In this document: positions 40,938 through 50,011 of the stretch, piece by piece | Position numbering within the stretch: the stretch's first letter is position 1 | Layout: the number at the start of each line of letters is the position of its first letter | Source of the DNA: an uncultured Acetatifactor sp. | GTDB taxonomy: Bacteria; Bacillota; Clostridia; Lachnospirales; Lachnospiraceae | Length of the DNA stretch: 56,726 bases | Direction of reading: 5' to 3' | NCBI GenBank assembly: GCA_910577035.1 | Contig: CAJTKW010000025.1 | Span: 1-56,726 of the forward strand | The notes under the pieces: model-generated | Database searches by the model: none | Seen by the model: only the letters and a program-made list of their open reading frames with translations | What the model was told of the DNA's origin: nothing | Translations under genes and position numbers: made by a program

Positions 40938-41993
40938 TCAGCTATTACCCTCCGAAAATTTACAGATATAATTATACGCCCGTTCATCATGAGCTTTCAT
41001 CCGTTCAATCTGCCCGGCAAACAGGCGGCGGTTCTCTGCCCTGGCCAGCCGGCGCATCTGGGCCTCCCCCCGCTCCCAGCCGCCCAGGAGGGGAATCATT
41101 TCTTTCCAAATGATTTCCGTTATCCCCTCCAGCTCTCCTGCCGCGGCATTCAGCTCCCAGGCCATAGCAGGATACTGCTCCGCCAGTCTGCGCAGATATT
41201 TTGCCCCGTGACAGCGCCCGTCGGAAAGGCAGTCCATGGCGTCGCCGTGACACATCATGCGCTCCACCAGCAGGGGAAGGACGCCGTCCTCCGGAAAGTC
41301 CCGGTCGCACAGCAGAGCGTCCCTCCAGGCATCATAAGCCAGGATTCCCTTGGCATAGGTTCCGCACATACGCCCCTCCAGGGCCTCAGCCGCGTTCCCC
41401 AGCGCTTCCCCGGGAGTGAGAGGAGGAAGGCTTTCCGTGCCGGTGGCAATCAGGGCGGTTGTGTCAGGATTCTCCCACCAGTCCCCGGTGATGAAATAAC
41501 CGTTTTTCTCGAACCGGATGCTTCCCTGGTATTCCGGATATTCCTGAAACACATTCCAGCCCATCAACACTTTGCCGCCGTCCCGGTAGCCGGTGATCAC
41601 GCAGGCCTCCGGCGGGCCTATGATACCCAGGGCGATCACCGGATTTCCTACATCGATCTCCCTGCAGATGAAGTCCATGAAATCCTCCTTTTTCGTCTCC
41701 GGTGTGCGATTCAGGATCTTAAATTCCCGCTCCATGGCCCGCATGCCGCAGCGGAACACCTTGTCCGGATCGTCAAAAGTAAGGACTGCGTCCACATTGC
41801 CGCCATCCCAGCAGGCAGTATTCCAGGCAAGACGGAAAGCTGCTCCGCTCTCGGCCATGGCCCGGGTGTAATCAATGCGCAGCCCCAGATACTTTGCGCA
41901 GGATTGGATACACATGGGAAAAGGGGTACATCCGTCCTGTCCATAAGCTACTTTGGGGACACCGTATAAAATTGCATTGTCTTGTTTTTCCAT
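40938..41993 (-). CDS. BtrH-like protein, probable cysteine-protease fold
   Basis: A 351-residue protein whose first half resembles the BtrH N-terminal domain (papain- or C39-like fold). The candidate nucleophile region is GCTPFPMCIQSCAKYLG, followed by GNPVIALGIIGPPEACVITG and DGGKVLMGWNVFQEYPEY as in that group. The second half is helical and Ala/Glu-rich. BtrH transfers an acyl group in butirosin synthesis, but most members in gut Clostridia have no known substrate. It follows an AraC regulator by 19 nt, with GAGG before ATG 41993, so it is probably under that regulator. High GC, unlike the peptide cluster next to it. Confidence 0.65.
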   Translation of the reverse strand: MEKQDNAILYGVPKVAYGQDGCTPFPMCIQSCAKYLGLRIDYTRAMAESGAAFRLAWNTACWDGGNVDAVLTFDDPDKVFRCGMRAMEREFKILNRTPETKKEDFMDFICREIDVGNPVIALGIIGPPEACVITGYRDGGKVLMGWNVFQEYPEYQGSIRFEKNGYFITGDWWENPDTTALIATGTESLPPLTPGEALGNAAEALEGRMCGTYAKGILAYDAWRDALLCDRDFPEDGVLPLLVERMMCHGDAMDCLSDGRCHGAKYLRRLAEQYPAMAWELNAAAGELEGITEIIWKEMIPLLGGWERGEAQMRRLARAENRRLFAGQIERMKAHDERAYNYICKFSEGNS

Positions 41994-42012
41994 TCTAATT
42001 CCTCAGCTTTCT

Positions 42013-42450
42013 TCATTCATTCTTCAATTCGTCCGTCTCTGCCGTGCCGCCGTCGCTGCCATCCTCCCGTCTCTTCGGAAGTGCTGTGCCGTATACCCCT
42101 GCGCAGAGCCGCACCCGGGGAAGCACAGGGGCCTCGGTACGAAACTGAGAAGGGGTATAGCCGGTATACCGCCGGAAAGCCCGGGAAAATACGGTTCTCC
42201 CGGAAAATCCGTAATGTACGGCAATGTCAAGGATTGTCCTGTCCGTGTCCAGAAGCTCCCGGGCGGCATTGGCAATCCTGCGCTCCTGCATATATCGGGA
42301 CAGCGGCTTTCCGGTGCTCTTTCGAAACACATCCCGGATATGTGCCAGGGAAAATCCGGTCTGACGCACAAGCTCTTCCACCGAAATTTCCTCCTGCACA
42401 TGGCTTTCCACAAAGGTACACACAGACCAGATCAGAATATAGTGGTTCAT
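42013..42450 (-). CDS. AraC-family transcriptional regulator, DNA-binding part only
   Basis: About 145 residues from ATG 42450. Two helix-turn-helix units are visible: ISVEELVRQTGFSLAHIRDV and ILDIAVHYGFSGRTVFSRAF with the RRYTGYTPSQFR ending typical of AraC regulators. There is no N-terminal ligand-binding domain; the C-terminal 40 residues are unrelated and Asp/Gly-rich. AGGAGG lies about 12 nt upstream of ATG 42450, and a start at 42486 is also possible. It most likely controls the BtrH-like gene that follows on the same strand. Confidence 0.82.
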   Translation of the reverse strand: MNHYILIWSVCTFVESHVQEEISVEELVRQTGFSLAHIRDVFRKSTGKPLSRYMQERRIANAARELLDTDRTILDIAVHYGFSGRTVFSRAFRRYTGYTPSQFRTEAPVLPRVRLCAGVYGTALPKRREDGSDGGTAETDELKNE

Positions 42451-42698
42451 AGATTTCCCCCTCACCTCCTGCTGTTCGTATCGCATCGATGCAGATTAAA
42501 GTATAACATAATCCCGAAATTGCCGCGCAACAATTTTGAGGAATTTCACCGTCAAGCCACTGTGTAGATTCAGGACAAATTTTCACCTGGCAGAGCGCGC
42601 CCATGGAGCGCAAACAAAAACACCGGACACATTTCTGCATCCGGCATTCCCTCTCCGACAGACTATCTTCATTCCTTTCACACTTCCATCCCCGGCAT

Positions 42699-43241
42699 TC
42701 AGTCAAACAATATCTCCTCCACCGTCACAAAGGTATACCCTTCCTCCACCAACTCATCAATGGCCTTTAACGCCGCAGTTACGCTGGTATCATAATAATC
42801 GTGCATTAAAATAATATCATTCTCCCCTGCCTTGCTGACGATCCTTTCCACGATACGGGACACATTGCCGGAGCACCAGTCCAGCGGATCCACATTCCAG
42901 AGCACGGGAAACATGTTCAGCTCCTTCTCAAAGCTCTTGTCCCAGCTTCCGTAGGGCGGACGCACAAATTCTGTCTCTTCCCCCGTGATCTCCTTCAGCA
43001 CTTCATTGGTAGCAATCAGCTCCTCCTTAAACTTCTCCCGGTTGCCCTTTGTATACTGAATGTGACTGTAAGTGTGGTTGCCAATTAAATGTCCCTCGTC
43101 CCGCATTCGGAGAATAATATCAGGATGCAGCGCCGCGTGCTCCCCGGTAACAAAAAACGTGGCATGTATTCCCCGCTCCTTCAGGCCGTCCAAAAGCTGC
43201 TCCGTATAGGAGGGATGGGGACCGTCGTCTGCTGATGTCAA
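42699..43241 (-). pseudogene. polysaccharide deacetylase, 5' truncated at an integration junction
   Basis: The remaining 180 residues are the NodB-type catalytic domain of a carbohydrate esterase family 4 enzyme, which removes N-acetyl groups from peptidoglycan or other glycans. Visible motifs are DDGPHPSYTEQLLDGL (metal site), GNHTYSHIQ (H-x3-H metal ligands), RPPYGSW, and DPLDW with LMHDYYD near the end. In intact relatives DDG is preceded by (A/V)-L-T-F; here it reads TSA, and no signal peptide, membrane segment or ribosome site is present. Similarity ends abruptly at about 43,230, where the mobile element begins. The gene has therefore lost its promoter and N-terminus. Confidence 0.8.
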
Positions 43242-43337
43242 GTAAGGACCAAAAGTTTTTTAACTTTTTTTGATTTTGGGGTTGACAAACGGATATTTGT
43301 TTATCTTCTTACTCTATATATTTTTAATGTACATATA

Positions 43338-44240
43338 TTATTCTACAATTTTAACGCAAATATGACACAGGGTTGTTTCCCTCCCATTTCTATTATGTAT
43401 TGTGTTAATATGCCTAATGTCTGTGTATTGATATTCTTTTGAATCATTTTCTCTTGTTTCTATAATTTCATAAGGATATTTATACTTTTTTATATGTTCT
43501 ACATACTTCTCCCAAAATTCTCCAAAATTTTTTACTTTAACATATGAAACCAAAAAGTTAAATGCGTTTCCGGATGTATCATATTTATACACTTTGTCAA
43601 TATGTTCATCCAAATATGCTGTTTCCAATCCATTTAAATTCAATGCCTCAACAACTGATATAGGTTTTCCCTTATCATGAAGTAAAATATCTATTTCACC
43701 AGAGGCCTTTCCTGATGCCGACTTTCCTTGCCGTGTCTGATCTTTCACCTGATACCCTGCTGTTTCTAAAATATCTCTAATAAAATCGTTCCTCTGATCT
43801 TCAGATACATTGCTAAAAGTAATATTTTTCTGCAATTTAATACAAGCATTAAACACATCTCTAAACACTGTTTCTTTATCTACATCCCATAAAGAATCAA
43901 TGCACATCTTTTGAATACCCATAAACTTTTCAACACATATAACGCAAATCTTTTTATTTGAAGAAATTTGAACCAAATATTCAGCTTTAATTTGAGGAAT
44001 AATTTGCTGCATTGCCATATTTACAAGGTTCTCTACATCTATCCTCACACTAATTCCATTAATGTTATAGCCCTCATCCGTTTTGCTTACACCAATAATA
44101 ATATAACCATGATGTTTTGTTTTTTTAGCTACTTCTTCAATCAAACTCGCAATCGCTTGGGGACGTAGTTCATATTCCCGGCAAATTACATCATCATCAC
44201 CATTAGATAATTTTTCAAATGCCTCATTTACATTGACCAT
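43338..44240 (-). CDS. AlbA-like (Schlafen-type) domain fused to a PD-(D/E)xK-like nuclease
   Basis: A 300-residue protein. The first about 110 residues resemble the AlbA_2/Schlafen domain: an acidic start, then EEVAKKTKHHGYIIIGVSKT and NINGISVRIDVENLV. The second half has SGEIDILLHDKGKPISVVEA, a nuclease-like core in which the usual E-x-K is E-A-L, so activity is uncertain. It starts 2 nt after the large ATPase gene (overlap-type spacing), with AGGTG before ATG 44240, and is the last gene of the module. Such combinations occur in defence islands. AT-rich, as is the rest of the module. Confidence 0.6.
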   Translation of the reverse strand: MVNVNEAFEKLSNGDDDVICREYELRPQAIASLIEEVAKKTKHHGYIIIGVSKTDEGYNINGISVRIDVENLVNMAMQQIIPQIKAEYLVQISSNKKICVICVEKFMGIQKMCIDSLWDVDKETVFRDVFNACIKLQKNITFSNVSEDQRNDFIRDILETAGYQVKDQTRQGKSASGKASGEIDILLHDKGKPISVVEALNLNGLETAYLDEHIDKVYKYDTSGNAFNFLVSYVKVKNFGEFWEKYVEHIKKYKYPYEIIETRENDSKEYQYTDIRHINTIHNRNGRETTLCHICVKIVE

Positions 44241-44242
44241 CT

Positions 44243-47200
44243 TTACACCTGCTTTAAAGGTATCTTATTAATACCCGTAAGTTTCAACATTTTGCCAAAA
44301 GTTATTTTCTCTGGTGCTTTCACTCCATCTTCGACCCATAGTTCCCAATCCTTGTTATAATCAAGCACGTTTCTCTCTGTATCATAATATATGGCTACAT
44401 AATTGTAATCCGAAGGACGTGCTATCAAGTAAATTTGTTCTTTATTCTTTTCAATGATAAATACCGTTTTATCAACTTCAATCAAGTTAGATACATCATA
44501 TTCTGGTTTCTTTCCCAAAAAGTCTATAATGCGATTTTTAGCTCGTTCTAAAATACGGTTTGCAAAATTAAATTTTTCGATGTCATGGCTTGATGTATAT
44601 AAAAAATCATTTTTGAAGACATTCATATCCACAGCTTTCTCATATTGCTCTTGTGTGGCAATACCATATTGGATCAATAAATCCTCATCTTTTTCCTCAG
44701 AATAATCACACATACTACCCACATTTCCCACACTGTTAGTCATTTTCAGATAAGCATTTTCCAAGACACTTATATCACTAATATGGCATCGTTCCAATAC
44801 TGCATTAATCTGCTCAGCCTTTTTCATATTCTCCGCTATTTCCTCATCATTGTAAAGCCAATGTATGTTTTCACAGATTTCCTTAAAATGTTTTCTTGCA
44901 CTTTCTGAATTGTCCTTTACCCAATGATAAAATTGTTTAAATGTATCAATTACTTTATTATCTTGAGTTTTTGCTATTCCCTGATTATTTTTTATGTACG
45001 AAACAATATATGGCGCAATATCTCCAATGCCTTTAGTGCGATTATCTGGCAAGGTCAAGAGCACATCTGCTAATAAAATTTCACTCCTCACATCATACCC
45101 AGCAGCCTCTGAAATATCTTTTAATATTTCATCCATATCCCCACTGTCTAGAAACAGCTCTTCTTTTGCTCTAAACTCACCGTTTTGATTTGGTAAGATT
45201 GTTTTTATTTTTCTATCTAATAAAAAGTCATATTCTGATTTGATAACGTAATCAACAAATCTGGCAATCCAATTCTTGACAGTTTCCGCACCAAAATCAA
45301 ATGATAGTTCTAGTCTTTGTAACTTTCCACATTGACTAACTTCATCTGCCATTTGTACACATATAAATTTTATTGAGTCTTCAAGCAGTTCCTCTGAAAC
45401 AGCAGAAACCTCCACATCATTCGATAATTGCCCAGGGAAAATAGTAGCCGCAAATTCCAGAATATCTCTTCTTTTTTCTTCTAGGCAAGTTTCTGTTTCC
45501 CCTTTTGTACACAGTACTACCGCTCGCCTATATACATCCTCTTTTTTCTCAGGATGTATAGATATCCCCTTTAATATATCAGTAAAAATATCTTGTATGG
45601 AATACCTCGGAACATCCATCCAGTCCTGCGCAACAATTTCTTTACTTAATAGTATATTCCTACAATCACTCTGCACAAAATTTAAAATATCCTTATATAC
45701 TTCATCAACTCCTACATCAACTGACAACTCATTCAATGAGCAAAAATCGCCATTTTGATTAGGGAAAATGCGAATTTGGCTATTCTTAATATAATCAATC
45801 GCTCCCCTTGTTTTCGCAATTAAAGTGTACAATTGATTTAACCATTCTTCTCCATTAATATGTAAATTCTCTTTCAACACATTCATACTTGCAAACTTTT
45901 GCACATTCTCTATTAAACTACGCAAAGTGAATTTATTACAATCTTTCCATAATGAAGAATACCATTCATTGATTTCTGAGTATTGCGTCACCATATTAGG
46001 CATTAATTGTGAAACAAGTTTCCATATCTCCGCACGCATTTTTTCATCAGAATCTTGAATGATCCAAATATTTATTTCCTCCCAATCATCTAATAGCGCG
46101 ACTCTTTCTCCGACTGCATTATCAATGACCGGTACTTTTTCTATTATTTTTTTGCACTCATTTGTAATGTATTTCCCTACCCATTCCGTACTGAGCCATA
46201 CTTTCTCTTTTTGAGTTCTTACCTTCACAATATTATATATATTCTTCCAGCCCTTATAGGATATGTTTTTCAAAAACTCTCCGTATAGCTGCACTGCTTC
46301 TATCATAAGATTCTTATTGTCATTAGTTTCTATCTCTTCTACATCTTTTAGGAAAATTCCATTTCTTGGTTCTGTTGGATTAAAGTGAAAACTATTAACA
46401 ACAACTGGAAATGCAAAATCCTCCGTTCCAATCAAAGGAAAATCGCAAAAAATTCTTGGTAACTGATCTGCAAATTCCTTTATTGCAACATGATTTCCAT
46501 CTTTTTCGATTTCTACTGCTATAGTTATATTTTCTCCTTGTACAGTCGCAATGTATGTATTTCTTTTCTTTGAACCTTCTTCTATAATGATTTTCTGAAC
46601 CTTAATATTTGAGGACTCATGGAATTCTCCTCTTGTAAACTTCCAAGCACATTCATCAATATAAACCGATCTAACTTCCGGGACAAACGCAAAAACATAT
46701 GGTAGCGCAACATAAAGATTATCTAGCCCCTCTTTTGCAACCTCAAGCCCTTTTTGATCTATGCTATATGTGAACGAAGTATTAAATAAGTCCTCATTAT
46801 AATTGTAAACCACCTCCCCACTTTCGATACTTTTCTGTAACTGCTCAAAGCTTTTTTTGTTTCCGTCGATAATTCCTTCTTTCGTCTTTTCAGAGCGATC
46901 AATATCCAGTTGAAACTTTCTAAACCGATTATCTCCATCTACTAAAGTGCCCGATAAGGTAACCACATCCGACAGCAAGTGAGTAGTCAAAAAGCCTGTA
47001 CCAAATTTACCTGTGCTCTTTTCTATACCTTCTTTTTCGTCCCTGTCTTTCGTAGAAACCTGTTCTATCAGGAAAACAATATTTTGCATTGTAAATGGTT
47101 TCCCATTGTGTGCAAATCGTAATTTCCCCGATTGTTTATCTAAACTAATCCGTATATCAACACCTCCACTGCTATTTGTGACATCCTTTGCATTTTGAAT

Positions 47201-47335
47201 AAGCTCCCACACCCATCTGCAGCGGCTTTTTTCATCAGAACTTTGTTGTAGTCCTTTTAAGGAATCAATTATCTTATTGGCAACATTAGCATCATGTGCT
47301 TGTGTGCGTATTCTCTCTATATCATCTGTAAACAT
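44243..47335 (-). CDS. giant Hsp90/sacsin-like ATPase (GHKL), probable defence protein
   Basis: A 1030-residue protein. The N-terminal 250 residues carry a GHKL fold: WVWELIQNAKD (E-x3-N-A-x-D, the Mg-ATP box), RFAHNGKPFT, and KFGTGFLTTHLLSD (ATP lid). Then follow about 700 residues with no clear family, and a C-terminal domain with YNYVAIYYDTERNVLDYNKD. This layout is like the sacsin N-terminal ATP-binding-like proteins often seen beside nucleases. AGAGGTG precedes ATG 47335. It lies 116 nt after the endonuclease gene and is followed at once by the AlbA-like gene. Its role is unknown; sensing of foreign DNA or protein is an inference. Confidence 0.75.
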   Translation of the reverse strand: MFTDDIERIRTQAHDANVANKIIDSLKGLQQSSDEKSRCRWVWELIQNAKDVTNSSGGVDIRISLDKQSGKLRFAHNGKPFTMQNIVFLIEQVSTKDRDEKEGIEKSTGKFGTGFLTTHLLSDVVTLSGTLVDGDNRFRKFQLDIDRSEKTKEGIIDGNKKSFEQLQKSIESGEVVYNYNEDLFNTSFTYSIDQKGLEVAKEGLDNLYVALPYVFAFVPEVRSVYIDECAWKFTRGEFHESSNIKVQKIIIEEGSKKRNTYIATVQGENITIAVEIEKDGNHVAIKEFADQLPRIFCDFPLIGTEDFAFPVVVNSFHFNPTEPRNGIFLKDVEEIETNDNKNLMIEAVQLYGEFLKNISYKGWKNIYNIVKVRTQKEKVWLSTEWVGKYITNECKKIIEKVPVIDNAVGERVALLDDWEEINIWIIQDSDEKMRAEIWKLVSQLMPNMVTQYSEINEWYSSLWKDCNKFTLRSLIENVQKFASMNVLKENLHINGEEWLNQLYTLIAKTRGAIDYIKNSQIRIFPNQNGDFCSLNELSVDVGVDEVYKDILNFVQSDCRNILLSKEIVAQDWMDVPRYSIQDIFTDILKGISIHPEKKEDVYRRAVVLCTKGETETCLEEKRRDILEFAATIFPGQLSNDVEVSAVSEELLEDSIKFICVQMADEVSQCGKLQRLELSFDFGAETVKNWIARFVDYVIKSEYDFLLDRKIKTILPNQNGEFRAKEELFLDSGDMDEILKDISEAAGYDVRSEILLADVLLTLPDNRTKGIGDIAPYIVSYIKNNQGIAKTQDNKVIDTFKQFYHWVKDNSESARKHFKEICENIHWLYNDEEIAENMKKAEQINAVLERCHISDISVLENAYLKMTNSVGNVGSMCDYSEEKDEDLLIQYGIATQEQYEKAVDMNVFKNDFLYTSSHDIEKFNFANRILERAKNRIIDFLGKKPEYDVSNLIEVDKTVFIIEKNKEQIYLIARPSDYNYVAIYYDTERNVLDYNKDWELWVEDGVKAPEKITFGKMLKLTGINKIPLKQV

Positions 47336-47451
47336 TATAGCACCTCTCTAAACCACATTCCTATCGTGTAAACCAAAATGTACTTTTAAAATGCCAGAAT
47401 CAAACAATTCAAAGTCTATTCCTATATTACATTTTTCAACGCTGCTACCGT

Positions 47452-48309
47452 TCACATCTCAATTATCAATTTATTATAATTCCCTTCTTCCGCCAATGCT
47501 CGAACCTTATTCCAAATAACCTGCGAAATATTCATTTGTTTTGCCAACGCCATTGCCAATTCCTGTACAGTCATTAGCACGATATTTACCTTTCTGCCAT
47601 TGCAAAATGTCTCGACAGCATCATTGCTATAGCCAGCAAAGCTAATAAATAGTCCCCTAGTAAAACCAGATTTTGAAGATACTTTTTCATTAAAGACCAC
47701 TAAATCATTCTTTTCAGTTTGTTTATTCGTCCACTTCGCTTCTAACAAATATATATCGTTTTTTAAAACAAAACTGCCATCTATTTGTTCTCCCTTGATT
47801 CTAAAACTATCTCTTGGTTCTAATGCACAAGCCCTAAACAACTTATTTAAATACCTTTCAAATTGATAGCCCCGGGCTTGTGGATTATCATGATAATCTG
47901 CCAAGTCTTTTAATTCTTTAAGATACCCCTCAAAATCAAATTCGACTTTAGGCACTTCTGGAATTTTACTAGCTGATTTTGGAGAAACTTTCTTTCCGAT
48001 TAACCGATAACCTATTTCAGAGCATTTCTGAAAAATTTCCTTTTTTTCTTCTGTCACAAGTCCTCTTGCCTGCATATATTGCATTAGGCTCAAAAGCAGT
48101 TTGCCAACTGTAACATTATCACTCTCATCCATAATTGCCCTTAATATTTTTGCTTTAGATAAATTATGGTACTTTTTATAGACATCAATATGAATTGTAT
48201 CAGCAATAAATCTTTGATATGTATAGTTTGTAAAGTCGAGAACATAACCTGTTTGCATATCAAAAAGTCTCTCGAAGTAATCTTTCTCAACATATGCCAT
48301 CTGCGCCAT
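47452..48309 (-). CDS. Mrr-type restriction endonuclease-like protein
   Basis: A 285-residue protein. A helical N-terminal part is followed by a catalytic domain: RGYQFERYLNKLF (Glu), RIKGEQIDGSF (Asp) and YLLEAKWTNKQ, the E-x-K of PD-(D/E)xK Mrr-like nucleases. Mrr enzymes cut modified or foreign DNA. GGAGG precedes ATG 48309. It is the first gene of the three-gene module (endonuclease, ATPase, AlbA-nuclease) and lies 142 nt from the recombinase genes, with its own promoter. The substrate, including any requirement for methylation, is unknown. Confidence 0.82.
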   Translation of the reverse strand: MAQMAYVEKDYFERLFDMQTGYVLDFTNYTYQRFIADTIHIDVYKKYHNLSKAKILRAIMDESDNVTVGKLLLSLMQYMQARGLVTEEKKEIFQKCSEIGYRLIGKKVSPKSASKIPEVPKVEFDFEGYLKELKDLADYHDNPQARGYQFERYLNKLFRACALEPRDSFRIKGEQIDGSFVLKNDIYLLEAKWTNKQTEKNDLVVFNEKVSSKSGFTRGLFISFAGYSNDAVETFCNGRKVNIVLMTVQELAMALAKQMNISQVIWNKVRALAEEGNYNKLIIEM

Positions 48310-48345
48310 AATTCAATTCCTCCATTGTCAGAAAAATATACTTGT

Positions 48346-48374
48346 ATTATACACTATTTTTCTTATACTGACAC
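48346..48374 (-). promoter_or_regulatory. promoter of the endonuclease-ATPase module
   Basis: On the minus strand, GTGTCA (48374-48369), a 17-nt spacer and a perfect TATAAT (48351-48346), 37 nt before the endonuclease start. The -35 box is weak. Confidence 0.5.
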
Positions 48375-48451
48375 CCCTAAAATTATCTATGGCTGTATTA
48401 TATCAAAAAGAGAAAGCCTTTTTATCACTTTTGCTTCCTCTTTTAACATTC

Positions 48452-50011
48452 CTACCTTATTTTCTCAAATTCTTCCCCATACTTCCAGACAATCTCTATC
48501 CGCCTATCTTCATATACTATGACTTTATCCACCATCTCCCTCATAAATTCTTCCGTAAATGTCTCATCCTGCTTATGCCTTTCCATGAGATCAACTATAC
48601 TGCGATAGCTTTTCCGCTTTTTCTCCTGGGCATCCATTTCCTCCAAAACACCCTCCAGCTCTGTTCTTGCCACTTCTTCCTGCTGGTTCAGCAATGCTTT
48701 TTCCTTTAAAAACACATCCTGTCTTACCGCACCAGAGCGAAATCGTTCATACAAATTGATTTTCTCAGCAGGCAGACGCACTAATTGCTGTTTTAACGTA
48801 TCTTCCCGTCTTTTCAGCTCACCCTGCCGCTTTTCAAAGAACTGCGAAAAGGATATTGTTTCAAATAGTCTGCAATGTTCCTGCCAGATACTCCATATGC
48901 TCTGCTCAATCAGCCCCTTTTCCACATAAAGATCATTACATTTTACATCATTTAACAAATTTCTGCGCTTACACAGATAATAGGGATGCTTGGTTTTCCG
49001 CAGTTCCAGCCGATTTCCACAACATCCGCAAAAGACAATCCCGCGGCGGACAGCCGAGCGGTCATAGTCCGCTGTCTTTCCCTTTCTGATGCTGTCATTC
49101 GCTCTTTTGAAAAGTTCCTGGCTAACAATGCCCTCGTGGTGATCCGGTATTATGATCCAGCTTTCTTCTGGCTGCCGCACCTTTCGATTACATCCCACTT
49201 TCGTGCGTATAGCTTTCCGATACACCATGTCCCCCTGATAAACCCGATTATGAACAATGGAATGTATCTTGTTACGATTCCATATGTCCGCTTTATAATG
49301 CCTGTTAAGCTGTTCCCCTTTTGCCTGCTTGTAGGTCAGCCGGGTGGGTACTCCCTCCGCATTTAGCTCTGTTGCCAAAACCTTTGCGCTTTTTCCCTCT
49401 GCCATCTCCTGAAAAATCCGCCGGATTGTAACTGCTGCTTCCCGATCAATTTCCATTCGTTTGCCGTCTGACGACTTTTGATAGCCATACACAATACAAC
49501 CAGCATAATACTCTCCACGTTTCATGCAGGTTGTGACGCCGCTCTTTACCTTGTCGGACAGATCTCTGCTATACATCTCATAGATAAAGTTCTTGAAAGC
49601 AATGTCTATCCCACCCGTCTGTCCTGAAAAGTCTTTGCTGTCAAACCCGTCATTAATGCTAATAAAGCGAACACCCAAAAAGGGAAAAATCTGTTCCAGA
49701 TAATCTCCTACTTCCAGGTAGTTCCGTCCAAAACGGGATAAATCCTTTACAATAATGCAATCTATCTCACCTTGTCTGCATAAACCAAGCAATTCCTTTA
49801 TTGCCGGTCTGTCAAAATTAGTACCAGAATAGCCGTCATCTACAAATTCCCTGACTTCCGCTCTTTTGAATTCTTCTTTCTGATCTACAAAAGTTCGGAT
49901 AAAACTTCTCTGGTTACTGATACTTACGCTTTCCGCTTTTTCATCAGAATCATATAAATCTAAATCCTCCATAGAAAGCCGGATATATTCTGCAAGCACA
50001 TACTTCTTCAT
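48452..50011 (-). CDS. large serine recombinase 1
   Basis: A 519-residue recombinase. The resolvase domain has AEYIRLSMED (nucleophile Ser13), the YSGTNFDRPA loop and KDLSRFGRNYLEVGDYLE (active-site Arg residues). A recombinase domain and a zinc ribbon (FCGCCGNRLELRKTKHPYYLC) follow, then a coiled coil and a C-terminal strand YEDRRIEIVWKY. Such enzymes integrate and excise elements at short att sites. Its start overlaps the stop of the next gene upstream by 4 nt (ATGA). Confidence 0.93.
   Translation of the reverse strand: MKKYVLAEYIRLSMEDLDLYDSDEKAESVSISNQRSFIRTFVDQKEEFKRAEVREFVDDGYSGTNFDRPAIKELLGLCRQGEIDCIIVKDLSRFGRNYLEVGDYLEQIFPFLGVRFISINDGFDSKDFSGQTGGIDIAFKNFIYEMYSRDLSDKVKSGVTTCMKRGEYYAGCIVYGYQKSSDGKRMEIDREAAVTIRRIFQEMAEGKSAKVLATELNAEGVPTRLTYKQAKGEQLNRHYKADIWNRNKIHSIVHNRVYQGDMVYRKAIRTKVGCNRKVRQPEESWIIIPDHHEGIVSQELFKRANDSIRKGKTADYDRSAVRRGIVFCGCCGNRLELRKTKHPYYLCKRRNLLNDVKCNDLYVEKGLIEQSIWSIWQEHCRLFETISFSQFFEKRQGELKRREDTLKQQLVRLPAEKINLYERFRSGAVRQDVFLKEKALLNQQEEVARTELEGVLEEMDAQEKKRKSYRSIVDLMERHKQDETFTEEFMREMVDKVIVYEDRRIEIVWKYGEEFEKIR

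Noticed and set aside
40938..42450. BtrH-like and AraC genes as part of the peptide cluster
   Set aside because: They are GC-rich, separated by a strong bidirectional terminator and an IS110 remnant, so they look like host genes.
43282..43310. Plus-strand promoter from TTGACA at about 43,282
   Set aside because: No -10 box at 16-18 nt and no plus-strand gene downstream.
44454..45188. Plus-strand ORFs opposite the GHKL ATPase gene
   Set aside because: Antisense shadows without a ribosome site or motifs.
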